From contig CANMMF010000004.1 in the NCBI GenBank assembly GCA_947498985.1, forward strand, positions 124,001 through 188,000: a stretch of 64,000 nt of DNA, in the 5' to 3' direction. Both the position numbers and the translations under genes were made by a program. Positions 36,568 to 45,175 of this stretch are shown in pieces; the stretch's first letter is position 1, and the number at the start of each line of letters is the position of its first letter. This DNA is from an uncultured Paracoccaceae bacterium (lineage in GTDB: Bacteria > Pseudomonadota > Alphaproteobacteria > Rhodobacterales > Rhodobacteraceae). The notes below the pieces were generated by a model, which saw only the letters and a program-made list of their open reading frames with translations, was not told where the DNA came from and did no database searches.

Positions 36568-37535
36568 AAGACGCAACCACGACTCTGCCCAGCTACGAGG
36601 ACATGCTGACCGCACATGAGCGGATCAAGCCCTATATCCACCGCACCCCGGTGCTGACCTCGTCCTATCTCAATGAGCTCACAGGCGCGGAGCTCTTCTT
36701 CAAATGCGAGAATTTCCAGAAGGCCGGCGCGTTCAAGGTGCGCGGCGCGTCGAACGCGGTGTTTGGCCTCTCGGAGGAGAAGGCCGCCAGGGGTGTGGCG
36801 ACGCATAGTTCCGGCAATCATGCACTGTCGCTGAGCTATGCCGCAGGCCGCCGCGGTATTCCCTGTCACGTGGTGATGCCGCGCACGGCGCCGCAGGCCA
36901 AGAAGGACGCGGTGCGCGGCTATGGCGGGCAGATCACCGAATGTGAGCCCTCGACAAGCTCTCGGGAAGCGACATTCGCCGAGGTGCAGGCCGCCACGGG
37001 GGCCGAGTTTGTGCATCCCTATAACGATCCGCGGGTGATTGCGGGTCAGGGCACCTGCTCCAAGGAGCTGATGGAGCAGACCGACGGGCTGGACGCGGTC
37101 ATCGCGCCCATCGGCGGCGGTGGCATGGTGTCGGGCACCTGCCTCACGCTCTCGACGCTGGCGCCCGAAGTGAAGATCTATGCCGCCGAGCCCGAACAGG
37201 CCGACGATGCCTATCGCAGCTTCAAGGCCGGGCATATCATCGCCGACGATGCGCCGGACACCATCGCCGACGGGCTCAAGGTGCCGCTGAAAGAGAACAC
37301 CTGGCATTTTGTGTCGAACCACGTGACGGACATCCTGACCACCTCCGAAGACGAGATTGTGGCAGCGATGAAGCTCACCTGGCAGCGCATGAAGATCATC
37401 ATGGAGGCCAGCTGCGCGCCGCCCCTCGCGGCGATCCTGAAAAACCCCGAAACGTTCCGTGGCAAACGCGTGGGCGTGATCATCACCGGTGGCAATGTCG
37501 ACATGGACAAGCTGCCCTGGGTGGTCGGCTACTGA
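36564..37535 (+). CDS. bhcB: Beta-hydroxyaspartate dehydratase BhcB
   Basis: PLP fold-II enzyme, serine-racemase/threonine-dehydratase-like, 323 residues. It removes water from erythro-beta-hydroxyaspartate to give iminosuccinate. PLP lysine K58 lies in KAGAFKVRGA, the phosphate loop in IGGGGMVSG, and SSGNHALSLS precedes it. No ACT regulatory domain. Coupled to bhcA; separated from bhcC by a 24-bp-arm palindrome. Confidence 0.92.
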   Translation: MKDATTTLPSYEDMLTAHERIKPYIHRTPVLTSSYLNELTGAELFFKCENFQKAGAFKVRGASNAVFGLSEEKAARGVATHSSGNHALSLSYAAGRRGIPCHVVMPRTAPQAKKDAVRGYGGQITECEPSTSSREATFAEVQAATGAEFVHPYNDPRVIAGQGTCSKELMEQTDGLDAVIAPIGGGGMVSGTCLTLSTLAPEVKIYAAEPEQADDAYRSFKAGHIIADDAPDTIADGLKVPLKENTWHFVSNHVTDILTTSEDEIVAAMKLTWQRMKIIMEASCAPPLAAILKNPETFRGKRVGVIITGGNVDMDKLPWVVGY

Positions 37536-37543
37536 TGCGGAGC

Positions 37544-37604
37544 GGTGGGTTGCAAACCCACCCTACGCAGGCCGCGACCCCGTAGGGTGGGTTTGCAACC
37601 CACC
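37544..37604. repeat. Perfect palindrome with 24-bp arms between bhcB and bhcC
   Basis: Arms 37544-37567 and 37581-37604 are exact reverse complements around a 13-base loop, with core GTAGGGTGGGTTTGCAACCC. Each arm is itself nearly palindromic (GGGTTGCAAACCC). GTAGGGTGGG...CCCACC repeats of this type are seen dispersed in many proteobacteria. In the transcript it would form a very stable hairpin inside the operon. Confidence 0.95.
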
Positions 37605-37637
37605 TTCCCCACGTCAACCTCCCAAAGGAGACCCGTT

Positions 37638-38801
37638 ATGAAAGACAGTGCACATCTCGACGGTTTCGAAGTCGGCTATGACATCCCCGCCCTGCCCGGC
37701 ATGGATGAGGCCGACGTGCAGACCCCCTGCCTCGTGCTCGACCTCGACGCGCTCGAGCGCAATGTGAAGAAAATGGGCGATTACGCCAAGGCGCATGGCA
37801 TGCGCCACCGGGTGCATGGCAAGATGCACAAGTCCGTGGACGTGGCCAAGCTGCAGGTCGAATTGGGCGGCGCCTGCGGCGTCTGCTGCCAGAAAGTGTC
37901 CGAGGCCGAGGTCTTTGCCCGCGGCGGCATCAAGGACGTGCTGGTCTCCAACCAGGTGCGCGACCCGGCCAAGATCGACCGTCTGGCGCGCATGCCCAAG
38001 CTCGGCGCGCGCACGATCTGCTGTGTCGACGATGCCGACAACGTGGCCGACCTCTCGGCGGCGGCACAAAAGCACGGCACCGAGATCGAGTGCCTCGTGG
38101 AGATCGATTGCGGCGCGGGCCGCTGCGGTGTCACCACAACCCCCGCCGTGATCGAGATCGCCAAGGCCATCGACGCCGCCCCGGGTCTGAAATTCGCCGG
38201 CATCCAGGCCTATCAGGGGGCGATGCAGCACATGGACAGCTATGAGGACCGCAAGGCCAAGATCGACGTCGCCGTGGCGCAGGTCAAGGACGCGGTGGAC
38301 GGGCTCAAGGCCGAAGGTCTGGACTGCGACATCGTCGGCGGCGGCGGCACCGGCTCGTATTATTTCGAAAGCAACTCGGGCGTTTACAACGAGCTTCAAT
38401 GCGGCTCCTACGCGTTCATGGATGCCGATTACGGCCGGATCCTCGACGCCGACGGCAACCGCATCGACCGCGGCGAGTGGGAAAACGCGCTGTTCATCCT
38501 GACCTCGGTGATGAGCCACGCCAAGCCGGAGAAGGCGATTGTCGATGCCGGTCTCAAGGCGCAATCGGTCGACAGCGGCCTGCCGGTGATCTTCGGGCGT
38601 GACGATGTGGAATATGTCAAATGCTCGGATGAGCATGGCGTCGTCGCCGATCCCGAGGGCGTGCTCAAGGTCAATGACAAGCTCAAGCTGGTGCCGGGCC
38701 ACTGCGATCCGACCTGCAATGTGCATGACTGGTATGTCGGCCTGCGCGGCGGCAAGGTCGAGACGGTCTGGCCGGTTTCCGCACGCGGCAAGGCGTATTG
38801 A
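37638..38801 (+). CDS. bhcC: Beta-hydroxyaspartate aldolase BhcC
   Basis: D-threonine-aldolase-like fold-III PLP enzyme of 387 residues that condenses glycine and glyoxylate to erythro-beta-hydroxyaspartate. The PLP lysine is K62 in VHGKMHKS. Further motifs are VEIDCGAGRCGV, the phosphate-binding VGGGGTGSY, and the C-terminal metal-binding PGHCDPTCNVHDWYVG. ATG 37638 has AAGGAG eight bases upstream. A REP-like element follows its stop. Confidence 0.92.
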   Translation: MKDSAHLDGFEVGYDIPALPGMDEADVQTPCLVLDLDALERNVKKMGDYAKAHGMRHRVHGKMHKSVDVAKLQVELGGACGVCCQKVSEAEVFARGGIKDVLVSNQVRDPAKIDRLARMPKLGARTICCVDDADNVADLSAAAQKHGTEIECLVEIDCGAGRCGVTTTPAVIEIAKAIDAAPGLKFAGIQAYQGAMQHMDSYEDRKAKIDVAVAQVKDAVDGLKAEGLDCDIVGGGGTGSYYFESNSGVYNELQCGSYAFMDADYGRILDADGNRIDRGEWENALFILTSVMSHAKPEKAIVDAGLKAQSVDSGLPVIFGRDDVEYVKCSDEHGVVADPEGVLKVNDKLKLVPGHCDPTCNVHDWYVGLRGGKVETVWPVSARGKAY

Positions 38802-38803
38802 AA

Positions 38804-38873
38804 GGTATCGGATCGCCTTCGGCGATCCGACCCGCCGGGGGGCCAGCCCCCCGGACCCCCGCGAAGTTCAGGG
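38804..38873 (+). repeat. Modular REP-like 3' element, copy B
   Basis: Starts three bases after the bhcC stop with the hairpin CGGATCGCCTTCGGCGATCCG, then a GGGGGGCCAGCCCCCC palindrome and CCCCCGCGAAGTTC. The first hairpin is the same as in copy A behind ntrX. It lies between bhcC and bhcD, within a 258-base gap. Confidence 0.75.
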
Positions 38874-39059
38874 GCATGATGCAGCGCAGGCGCGTGTCTT
38901 ACGGGCCCGGGCGCTGCCGCTATGACCCCGGAGTTTCGAAGCGGGCGGCGCAGGAGACGTGGCGGGGCGATGTCCTGACGCAAGGGACGTGCCCTAAGCG
39001 CGGCGCGCCGGTCTGCCGTCTTCCCCTGCCCAGAGCCAAGACTGACAAAGGATTTCACG

Positions 39060-40058
39060 ATGAATGCCCCCAGCCCTACCGATACGCACAAGGTCACCAT
39101 TGTTCCCGAAGCGGAGATTGCGGCGCTGATGACGCCGGAAGACGCGTTTGGTGCGGTGGAGGCGACCTTCGCCGCCATGGCCACCGGTGCGGCCTATAAT
39201 TTTCCGGTGATCCGTGAGGATATCGGCCATGCGGAGGCGCTTTACGGCTTCAAGTCGGGCTTTGACCGCGAAAGCCTCGCCATGGGGCTGAAATCCGGCG
39301 GCTACTGGCCCGGCAACGAGGCCCGCGGGCTGACCAACCACCAGTCGACCGTGATCCTCTTTGACGCCGACACAGGACGTGTGACCGCGCTGGTGGGTGG
39401 CAACCTGCTGACAGCGCTGCGCACCGCCGCCGCGTCGGCCGTGTCGATCAAACATCTCGCCCGGCCCGATGCCAAGGTGCTGGGCATGGTCGGCGCAGGG
39501 CATCAGTCGGCCTTCCAGATGCGCGCAGCCTGCGCGCAGCGCGACTTTGAAAAGGTGGTCGGCTGGAACTACCATCCGGAGATGCTGACCCGCCTCGAGG
39601 ACACCGCGCGCGACCTTGGCCTGCCTTTCGAGGCGGTCTCGCTCGAAGAGCTGGGCGCGCAATCGGACGTGATCATCACCATCACCTCCTCGCATCAGGC
39701 GCAGCTGATGTCCGACTGGGTCAAGCCCGGCACACATATCGCCTGCATGGGCACCGACACCAAAGGCAAGCAGGAGGTCGACGCGCAGCTGCTGGCCCGC
39801 GCCGCGGTCTTCACAGACGAGGTCGCCCAAAGCGTCAGCATCGGCGAGGCGCAGCATGCCATCGCCCAGGGGCTGATTGCGGAGAGCGACATCGCGCAGA
39901 TCGGCGCGGTCATCAATGGCGCGCATCCCGGGCGCAGCTCCGCCGAAGAGATCACGCTTTTTGACGGCACCGGCGTCGGTCTGCAGGATCTGGCGGTGGC
40001 CGCGAAGGTGGTCGATCTGGCCGTGGCGCGCGGCGTCGCGACGCAGGTGGCGTTCTGA
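39060..40058 (+). CDS. bhcD: Iminosuccinate reductase BhcD
   Basis: Ornithine-cyclodeaminase/mu-crystallin family, 332 residues, NADH-dependent reduction of iminosuccinate to L-aspartate, closing the cycle. It shows LGMVGAGHQSAFQ (nucleotide-binding Rossmann motif), TALRTAAASAVSIKHLA, and DVIITITSSHQAQL. The assignment rests on family plus position as last gene of the bhc set. It is 258 bases from bhcC, so it may partly be transcribed separately. Confidence 0.9.
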   Translation: MNAPSPTDTHKVTIVPEAEIAALMTPEDAFGAVEATFAAMATGAAYNFPVIREDIGHAEALYGFKSGFDRESLAMGLKSGGYWPGNEARGLTNHQSTVILFDADTGRVTALVGGNLLTALRTAAASAVSIKHLARPDAKVLGMVGAGHQSAFQMRAACAQRDFEKVVGWNYHPEMLTRLEDTARDLGLPFEAVSLEELGAQSDVIITITSSHQAQLMSDWVKPGTHIACMGTDTKGKQEVDAQLLARAAVFTDEVAQSVSIGEAQHAIAQGLIAESDIAQIGAVINGAHPGRSSAEEITLFDGTGVGLQDLAVAAKVVDLAVARGVATQVAF

Positions 40059-40143
40059 CGGCGGACCCGGAATCGCGCAGCGCAACGACTGCGGGAGGGC
40101 GGGCGGGGCGTCGTGCCTGCACGCGCGGCGTCCTGCCCTCCAC

Positions 40144-40169
40144 CTCATAACCATCATGCAGATTATGAG
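40144..40169. promoter_or_regulatory. Dyad upstream of the homocysteine methyltransferase gene
   Basis: CTCATAA (40144-40150) and TTATGAG (40163-40169) are perfect 7-bp arms with a 12-base spacer, about 60 bases before the start at 40229. Candidate operator for a methionine regulator such as MetR. Not proven. Confidence 0.4.
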
Positions 40170-40228
40170 TTTGCCTTGAGCCCCTGCCCGTGACACCTCT
40201 GCGGCACAGCGAACAAGGCAGGCCCCGC

Positions 40229-41242
40229 ATGAGCCGATTTGCACAGATGCTCTCGACCCGAGACTGGATCCTCGCCGACGGCGCGACCGGCACCAACCTC
40301 TTCAACATGGGGCTGATGTCGGGTGACGCGCCGGAGTTCTGGAACGAGGATGAACCCGACAGGATCCGCGCGCTCTATCGCGGCGCGGTCGAGGCGGGCT
40401 CCGACCTCTTTCTCACCAATTCCTTCGGCGCCAACGCCTCGCGGCTGAAACTGCACGACGCCGCGGACCGCGCGTTCGATCTGTCGCGTCTGGCCGCCGA
40501 ACTAGGCCGCGAGATCGCCGATGCCGCCCCGCGCGAGGTCATCGTGGCAGGCTCCGTCGGCCCCACGGGCGAGATCATGGGCGCGGCCGGCACGCTCAGC
40601 CACGCAAGCGCCGTGGAGATGTTCGAAGAGACCGCACAGGGCCTGAAAGCCGGCGGCGCGGATGTGCTCTGGCTCGAGACGATCTCCGCCCCCGAGGAAT
40701 ATCGCGCCGCCGCCGAGGCCTTTGCCAGCGTCGACCTGCCCTGGTGCGGCACCATGAGTTTCGACACGGCGGGCCGCACCATGATGGGGCTGACCTCCGC
40801 CGACATGGTGGGGCTTGTCGAGGGCCTGCCCAACCCGCCCATGGGGTTCGGGGCCAATTGCGGCGTGGGGGCGTCGGATCTTCTGCGCACGGTGCTGGGC
40901 TTTGTCGCGCAGGGCACCGAACGGCCAATCATCGCCAAGGGCAACGCGGGCATTCCGAAGTTTCACGACGGTCACATCCATTATGACGGCACGCCGGATC
41001 TGATGGCCGATTACGCGGTGCTGGCCCGCGATTGCGGCGCGCGGATCATCGGCGGCTGTTGCGGCACGATGCCCGCGCATCTGGAAAAGATGCGCGCCGC
41101 GCTCGAGGATCGCCCCCGCGGTCCGCGCCCGACGCCGGAGCAGATCACCGACGCCTTGGGCGGGTTCTCCTCGCCCGGCGACGGCACCGGCGACACGGGC
41201 GCGCCCGCCCGCGAGCGGCGCGGCAGACGGCGGCGCGGCTGA
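40229..41242 (+). CDS. Homocysteine S-methyltransferase component of split methionine synthase
   Basis: 337-residue zinc-dependent homocysteine methyltransferase domain. Zinc ligands are C211 in GANCGVG and C277/C278 in GGCCGT; the barrel begins ILADGATGTNLFNMG. It equals the N-terminal module of MetH without folate, B12 and activation domains. Roseobacters have such a split MetH, with a separate corrinoid protein as found at 43844. Often annotated as betaine-homocysteine methyltransferase; that activity is the alternative. C-terminal 30 residues are a basic tail. Confidence 0.88.
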   Translation: MSRFAQMLSTRDWILADGATGTNLFNMGLMSGDAPEFWNEDEPDRIRALYRGAVEAGSDLFLTNSFGANASRLKLHDAADRAFDLSRLAAELGREIADAAPREVIVAGSVGPTGEIMGAAGTLSHASAVEMFEETAQGLKAGGADVLWLETISAPEEYRAAAEAFASVDLPWCGTMSFDTAGRTMMGLTSADMVGLVEGLPNPPMGFGANCGVGASDLLRTVLGFVAQGTERPIIAKGNAGIPKFHDGHIHYDGTPDLMADYAVLARDCGARIIGGCCGTMPAHLEKMRAALEDRPRGPRPTPEQITDALGGFSSPGDGTGDTGAPARERRGRRRRG

Positions 41243-41249
41243 GCCGCGC

Positions 41250-42209
41250 TCAGACGCCGAACAGCTCTTTCAGCAGCGCCCGGTCGCGCGCCGCCGTGTC
41301 GGTGATCCAGTCACGCAGCCGCGACTGCAGCGGCGAGAGCCTGCGGCTTTTGCGCCAGACCAACCGGTGCCAGTATTGCCCCGCCACCACCGTCTCCGCC
41401 CCGAAAGGCATGATCAGATCGCCCTCCGCCACCGCATGCAGACATTCCGAGAGCCCCCCCAGCACCAGCCCGATCCCGGCCCGGGCGATGCGTTCCCCGC
41501 TGCCGCTCAGCCCGAAGGTCTGGCTGGTGGTCGACGGATCGAGCGCGATGCCGGTCGCCCGCCCCCAGCGGTCCCATTCCGCCCAGTCGGGATCGGAGGT
41601 CGGCACGTCGATATGCACGATGGGAATGCCGGTGAGACTGCGCTGGCCCGGCGCCAGCCCATAGCGCTCGGCAAAAGCCTGCGTGCAGACCGGCACCAGC
41701 CCGCTGGGCAGCAGATCGCGCGACGCAAGCTCCGGGCCGACCTCTCCGCAATATCGGATGGCAAAATGCACATCGCTCTGCATGAGGTCGATCACGTCCC
41801 AGGTTGTGTTGAGCCGCAGATCGATGGCCCCGACATGGGCAAAAAGCTCGGACATATGGCGCGGCAACCAGGTCTCGGCAAAGGTCTGGGTCACGCTGAG
41901 CGAGATCTGCCGCGGATCGGCGGTGGCCCCCAGCGTCGCCTGCACGTCGGCGATCCCCGCCAGGCTGCGGCGCAGGCGCGGGGCCTCGTCGCGCAGATCC
42001 GCCACCGGATCGAGCCCGCCGGGCCTGCGGGTGAAAAGCGGCCGGTCGAGCCGCTCTTCCAGGCGCCGGATCTGCGCGGCGATGGCGGCGTTGGTCACGC
42101 CGAGCCCCTCCGCCGCCGCCGCGATCGACCCGGTGCGCAGCACCGCATCCACCGCGCGCCAGCCGTTGAGATGCGACACGGGCTGTCCATCGTGAATAGA
42201 TTTTGTCAT
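41250..42209 (-). CDS. LysR-family regulator, GcvA-like
   Basis: LysR regulator of about 319 residues: helix-turn-helix TGSIAAAAEGLGVTNAAIAAQ and substrate-binding domain with SVTQTFAETWLPRHM and the HFAIRYC segment typical of GcvA-like members. ATG 42209 is chosen; ATG 42218 or 42248 and GTG near 42180 are possible and none has a good ribosome site. It diverges from the DUF4242 gene; two ACGTGAA words (42229, 42266) lie between them as possible sites. Confidence 0.85.
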   Translation of the reverse strand: MTKSIHDGQPVSHLNGWRAVDAVLRTGSIAAAAEGLGVTNAAIAAQIRRLEERLDRPLFTRRPGGLDPVADLRDEAPRLRRSLAGIADVQATLGATADPRQISLSVTQTFAETWLPRHMSELFAHVGAIDLRLNTTWDVIDLMQSDVHFAIRYCGEVGPELASRDLLPSGLVPVCTQAFAERYGLAPGQRSLTGIPIVHIDVPTSDPDWAEWDRWGRATGIALDPSTTSQTFGLSGSGERIARAGIGLVLGGLSECLHAVAEGDLIMPFGAETVVAGQYWHRLVWRKSRRLSPLQSRLRDWITDTAARDRALLKELFGV

Positions 42210-42300
42210 CGCGACCATGCAATAAGTGACGTGAAACTCTTCTTTCATAGCGCTCTAATGACCTCACGTGAACACTATTTGTCACCAAAGGACGAGCGAT

Positions 42301-42585
42301 ATGAAAACCTATGTGATCGAACGCGACATTCCCGCCATCGGCGCGATGGCCCCCGCCGAGCTGCACAGCGCGGCGCAAGCCTCCAACGCGGCGCTGGCGA
42401 AGCTGGCCCCGCGCGTGCAATGGCAGCACTCATACGTGGCGGGCAACAAGACCTTTTGCGTCTACCTCGCCGAGGACACCGACGCGATCCGCGAGCATGC
42501 CACGCTCAGCGGGTTTCCGGCCGATATCATCACCGAGATCACCGCGCGCATCGACCCGAGCTGGGGCCAGGGCGCGGCCTCCTAG
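42301..42585 (+). CDS. DUF4242 family protein
   Basis: 94-residue ferredoxin-like-fold protein (MKTYVIERDIPAIGAMAP, VQWQHSYVAGNKTFCVYLAE, ATLSGFPADIITEI). DUF4242 includes nickel-binding SCO4226; residues here do not prove metal binding. It is divergent from, and probably controlled by, the LysR gene. Its stop shares the four bases CTAG with the stop of the convergent radical SAM gene. Confidence 0.85.
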   Translation: MKTYVIERDIPAIGAMAPAELHSAAQASNAALAKLAPRVQWQHSYVAGNKTFCVYLAEDTDAIREHATLSGFPADIITEITARIDPSWGQGAAS

Positions 42586-43667
42586 AACAGCGCCAGCTGA
42601 TCGCCGGGGCGCGGCGGCGGTGCAAAGAGATCGCAGCGCAGTGGCGCGGATCCGCCTCTGAGACCAAGGCGGCGGGTGGCCACCGCAAACCGCGCCGCCA
42701 GCATCTCTGCATAGGCCCCCTCGCCGCGCATGCGCGTGTGCCACCTGGCGGAATAGACCTCTCCGTCATGCATGTCGCGCAGATGGCCCATGATGCGGGC
42801 GGCGCGGTCGGGGTAATGCTCGGCCAGCCAGTCCTGCCAGAGCTGCGAGACCTCGAGCGGCAGGCGCAGCATGATCCAGCTGGCCGCGTCTGCCCCGGCC
42901 TCCGCCCCTGCTGCCAGAATCGCCTCAAGCTCCGGATCGGTGAGCGCCGGGACCATCGGCGACGCCATCACGCGTACCGGGATCCCCGCCTCCGTCAGAC
43001 GGCGGATCGTGGCGATGCGGCGGGCGGGCGCCGGCGCGCGCGGCTCCATCCGGCGCGAAAGATCTGCGTCAAGCGTGGTCACCGAGAGTCCCACCCGCAC
43101 CAGCCCGTCCCGCGCCATCCCCGACAGGATGTCGATGTCGCGCTCGATCAGCGCGCCCTTGGTTACAATCGCCACCGGATGGCGGAACGCGGCCAGCACA
43201 TCCAGAACCGCGCGCATGATGCCGCGATCCCGCTCCACCGGCTGGTAAGGATCGGTATTGGTGCCGATGGCGATGGGCGCGACCCGGTAGCTCCGGGCGC
43301 GCAACTCCCGCTCCAGCACCTGCGGTGCGCTGGGGCGCGCAACAAGCTTCGTTTCGAAATCGAGCCCCGGCGACAGCCCCAGATAGGCATGTGTGGGCCG
43401 CGCAAAACAATAGATGCAGCCATGCTCGCAGCCGCGGTAGGGGTTGAGCGTCCGGTCAAACGGCAGATCCGGCGAGCGCACGTAATTGATCACCGAGCGC
43501 GGCGCCTCTTCGGTCACTTCGGTGCGCAGCACGCCCGGCGCATCCGCCCGGTCCCAGCCATCGTGCTCGTCGACGCGCAGATGACGCTCGAACCGGCCCG
43601 CATCGCGGCTGGACGCGCCGCGTCCGGGGCGCTGTGCAGGATCGACGGGACGGGCGGGATGCGGCAT
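42582..43667 (-). CDS. PA0069-family radical SAM protein
   Basis: 361-residue radical SAM protein of the SplB-like group. The cluster motif is GCEHGCIYCFAR near residue 80; KGALIERDIDIL, LSVTTLDADLSRRMEPRA and VRVMASPMVPALTD follow in the usual order. The group is distinct from spore photoproduct lyase; activity is unknown. ATG at 43667 is followed by a Pro/Arg-rich N-terminus. Tail-to-tail with the DUF4242 gene. Confidence 0.9.
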   Translation of the reverse strand: MPHPARPVDPAQRPGRGASSRDAGRFERHLRVDEHDGWDRADAPGVLRTEVTEEAPRSVINYVRSPDLPFDRTLNPYRGCEHGCIYCFARPTHAYLGLSPGLDFETKLVARPSAPQVLERELRARSYRVAPIAIGTNTDPYQPVERDRGIMRAVLDVLAAFRHPVAIVTKGALIERDIDILSGMARDGLVRVGLSVTTLDADLSRRMEPRAPAPARRIATIRRLTEAGIPVRVMASPMVPALTDPELEAILAAGAEAGADAASWIMLRLPLEVSQLWQDWLAEHYPDRAARIMGHLRDMHDGEVYSARWHTRMRGEGAYAEMLAARFAVATRRLGLRGGSAPLRCDLFAPPPRPGDQLALF

Positions 43668-43713
43668 CCCGAAAAACTAGAACAAACGCGGAACATTTGC
43701 AACGCCCCACGCC

Positions 43714-43725
43714 TGCCACGTGGCA
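43714..43725. promoter_or_regulatory. 12-bp palindrome upstream of the corrinoid protein
   Basis: TGCCACGTGGCA is a perfect 12-bp palindrome, 118 bases before the ATG at 43844. Possible regulator site for the corrinoid gene. No B12-riboswitch box was recognised in this region. Confidence 0.4.
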
Positions 43726-43843
43726 CCGCGTCGCAACGCTTGCGCCCCATGTCGCAATCCGCCAATTGCGCTGCCCCGAAAAAGACGAAGTGTTTCAGTA
43801 GCCAGAGGCTAACCCCCGCGGCCCCAGCAAGGGAAATGACGCC

Positions 43844-44548
43844 ATGTCCGACGAAGAAGACGACATCATCCTGTCCGAGCTCGACGACGAAGAGCTGACG
43901 CAACAGATGTGGGACGACCTTTACGACGGTCTCAAGGAAGAGATCGAGGAAGGTGTGAACATCCTGCTCGAACGCGGCTGGGCGCCCTACAAGGTCCTGA
44001 CCGAGGCGCTGGTCGGCGGCATGACCATCGTTGGCAAGGATTTCCGCGACGGCATCCTTTTTGTGCCCGAGGTGCTTCTGGCGGCCAACGCGATGAAGGG
44101 CGGCATGGCCATTCTGAAACCGCTTCTGGCCGAAACCGGCGCGCCGCGCATGGGCAAGATGGTGATCGGCACCGTCAAGGGCGACATTCACGACATCGGC
44201 AAGAACCTTGTGTCGATGATGATGGAGGGTGCGGGTTTTGAAGTGGTCGATCTGGGCATCAACAACCCGGTGGAAAACTATCTCGAGGCGCTGGAAACCG
44301 AAGAGCCGGATATTCTCGGCATGTCGGCCCTGCTGACCACAACCATGCCCTACATGAAGGTGGTGATCGACACGATGGTCGAACAGGGCATCCGCGAGAA
44401 CTACATCGTTCTGGTCGGGGGCGCGCCGCTCAACGAGGAGTTCGGCAAGGCCATCGGCGCCGACGCCTATTGCCGCGACGCCGCTGTGGCGGTCGAGACC
44501 GCCAAGGAATTTGTCGCCCGCAAGCACAACCAGCTGGCCGCTGGCTGA
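43844..44548 (+). CDS. Corrinoid (B12-binding) component of split methionine synthase
   Basis: 234 residues: a helical cap domain (about 18-100), then a Rossmann B12 domain with GDIHDIGKN (H116, the base-off cobalt ligand), GINNPVENYLEALE, and MSALLTTTMPYMKVV. It resembles MtbC/MtaC proteins and the B12 module of MetH. With the homocysteine methyltransferase at 40229 and metF it fits the split MetH of roseobacters. The folate-binding module and activation protein are not in the window. Acidic N-terminus (SDEEDD). Confidence 0.9.
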   Translation: MSDEEDDIILSELDDEELTQQMWDDLYDGLKEEIEEGVNILLERGWAPYKVLTEALVGGMTIVGKDFRDGILFVPEVLLAANAMKGGMAILKPLLAETGAPRMGKMVIGTVKGDIHDIGKNLVSMMMEGAGFEVVDLGINNPVENYLEALETEEPDILGMSALLTTTMPYMKVVIDTMVEQGIRENYIVLVGGAPLNEEFGKAIGADAYCRDAAVAVETAKEFVARKHNQLAAG

Positions 44549-44657
44549 CAGGATCCACGCACAGCCCGCGCATGGCCCGCGCATGGCCCATCCACGGAAC
44601 GATCTGCGTTCAGCCGGCGTTGTTCAGGCAATCAATGTCTGCAACTCCGGAGGATCC

Positions 44658-45086
44658 ATGTCACAGCGACTGAACAATCTGAACGAAATCATTTCCGTCC
44701 TGAAATCCGGCGCCGAGTTCTACCGCAAGGCCGCCCGCAAGACCGGCACGGACGAACTGGAAAAGATCTGCTGCGAACATGCGGATCTGCGCGATCAGGT
44801 CGCGGTGGAGCTGAGCGACGTCGTCGAGGAAGCCGGTCACGAACCCGCCTCCGCCTCTGCCAAGGAAAAGGGCCATGCGGGTCTGGCGTCGGTGGCAGCG
44901 GTCTTCAACGACACCGACACGTCGCTGACAAAGGGCCTCGAGGAACACGAGGACCGCACCCAGGCGGTGCTGCGCAACGCGATCCACCACAAGGATAACG
45001 AGCGCGACAAACCGATGCTCGAAAGCTACATGAGCGCCTTCCAACAGGCGCATGAACGGGTCCGCTCTGTCTTGCGCGACCTCTGA
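44658..45086 (+). CDS. PA2169-family four-helix-bundle protein (DUF2383)
   Basis: 142-residue ferritin-like helical protein (LNNLNEIISVLKSGAEFYRK, ELEKICCEHADLRDQVAVEL, GLEEHEDRTQAVLRNAI). The metal sites of ferritins are not evident. ATG 44658 has GGAGG six bases upstream. It lies between the corrinoid gene and DUF1638 gene and ends at a strong terminator, so it may not belong to the methionine module. Function unknown. Confidence 0.85.
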   Translation: MSQRLNNLNEIISVLKSGAEFYRKAARKTGTDELEKICCEHADLRDQVAVELSDVVEEAGHEPASASAKEKGHAGLASVAAVFNDTDTSLTKGLEEHEDRTQAVLRNAIHHKDNERDKPMLESYMSAFQQAHERVRSVLRDL

Positions 45087-45101
45087 CCAGGACATCACGG
45101 G

Positions 45102-45135
45102 AAAGGCTCCTTTGAAGAAAGGGGCCTTTTTCTTT
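45102..45135 (+). terminator. Intrinsic terminator
   Basis: AAAGGCTCC (45102-45110) pairs with GGGGCCTTT (45121-45129), with one G-U pair, around a 10-base loop, followed by TTCTTT. It is placed sixteen bases after the DUF2383 stop. Confidence 0.9.
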
Positions 45136-45175
45136 ACCCGAATCTGTCCCATATTGAGGACAGAAGGAGACCGGC

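Noticed and set aside
43721-43735. Possible sigma54 promoter upstream of the corrinoid gene
   Set aside because: TGGCAC is present but after five bases the sequence is CGCA rather than TTGC, so the -12 element is missing.
43668-43843. Cobalamin riboswitch before the corrinoid gene
   Set aside because: No B12-box or the expected nested stems could be recognised in the 176-base leader.
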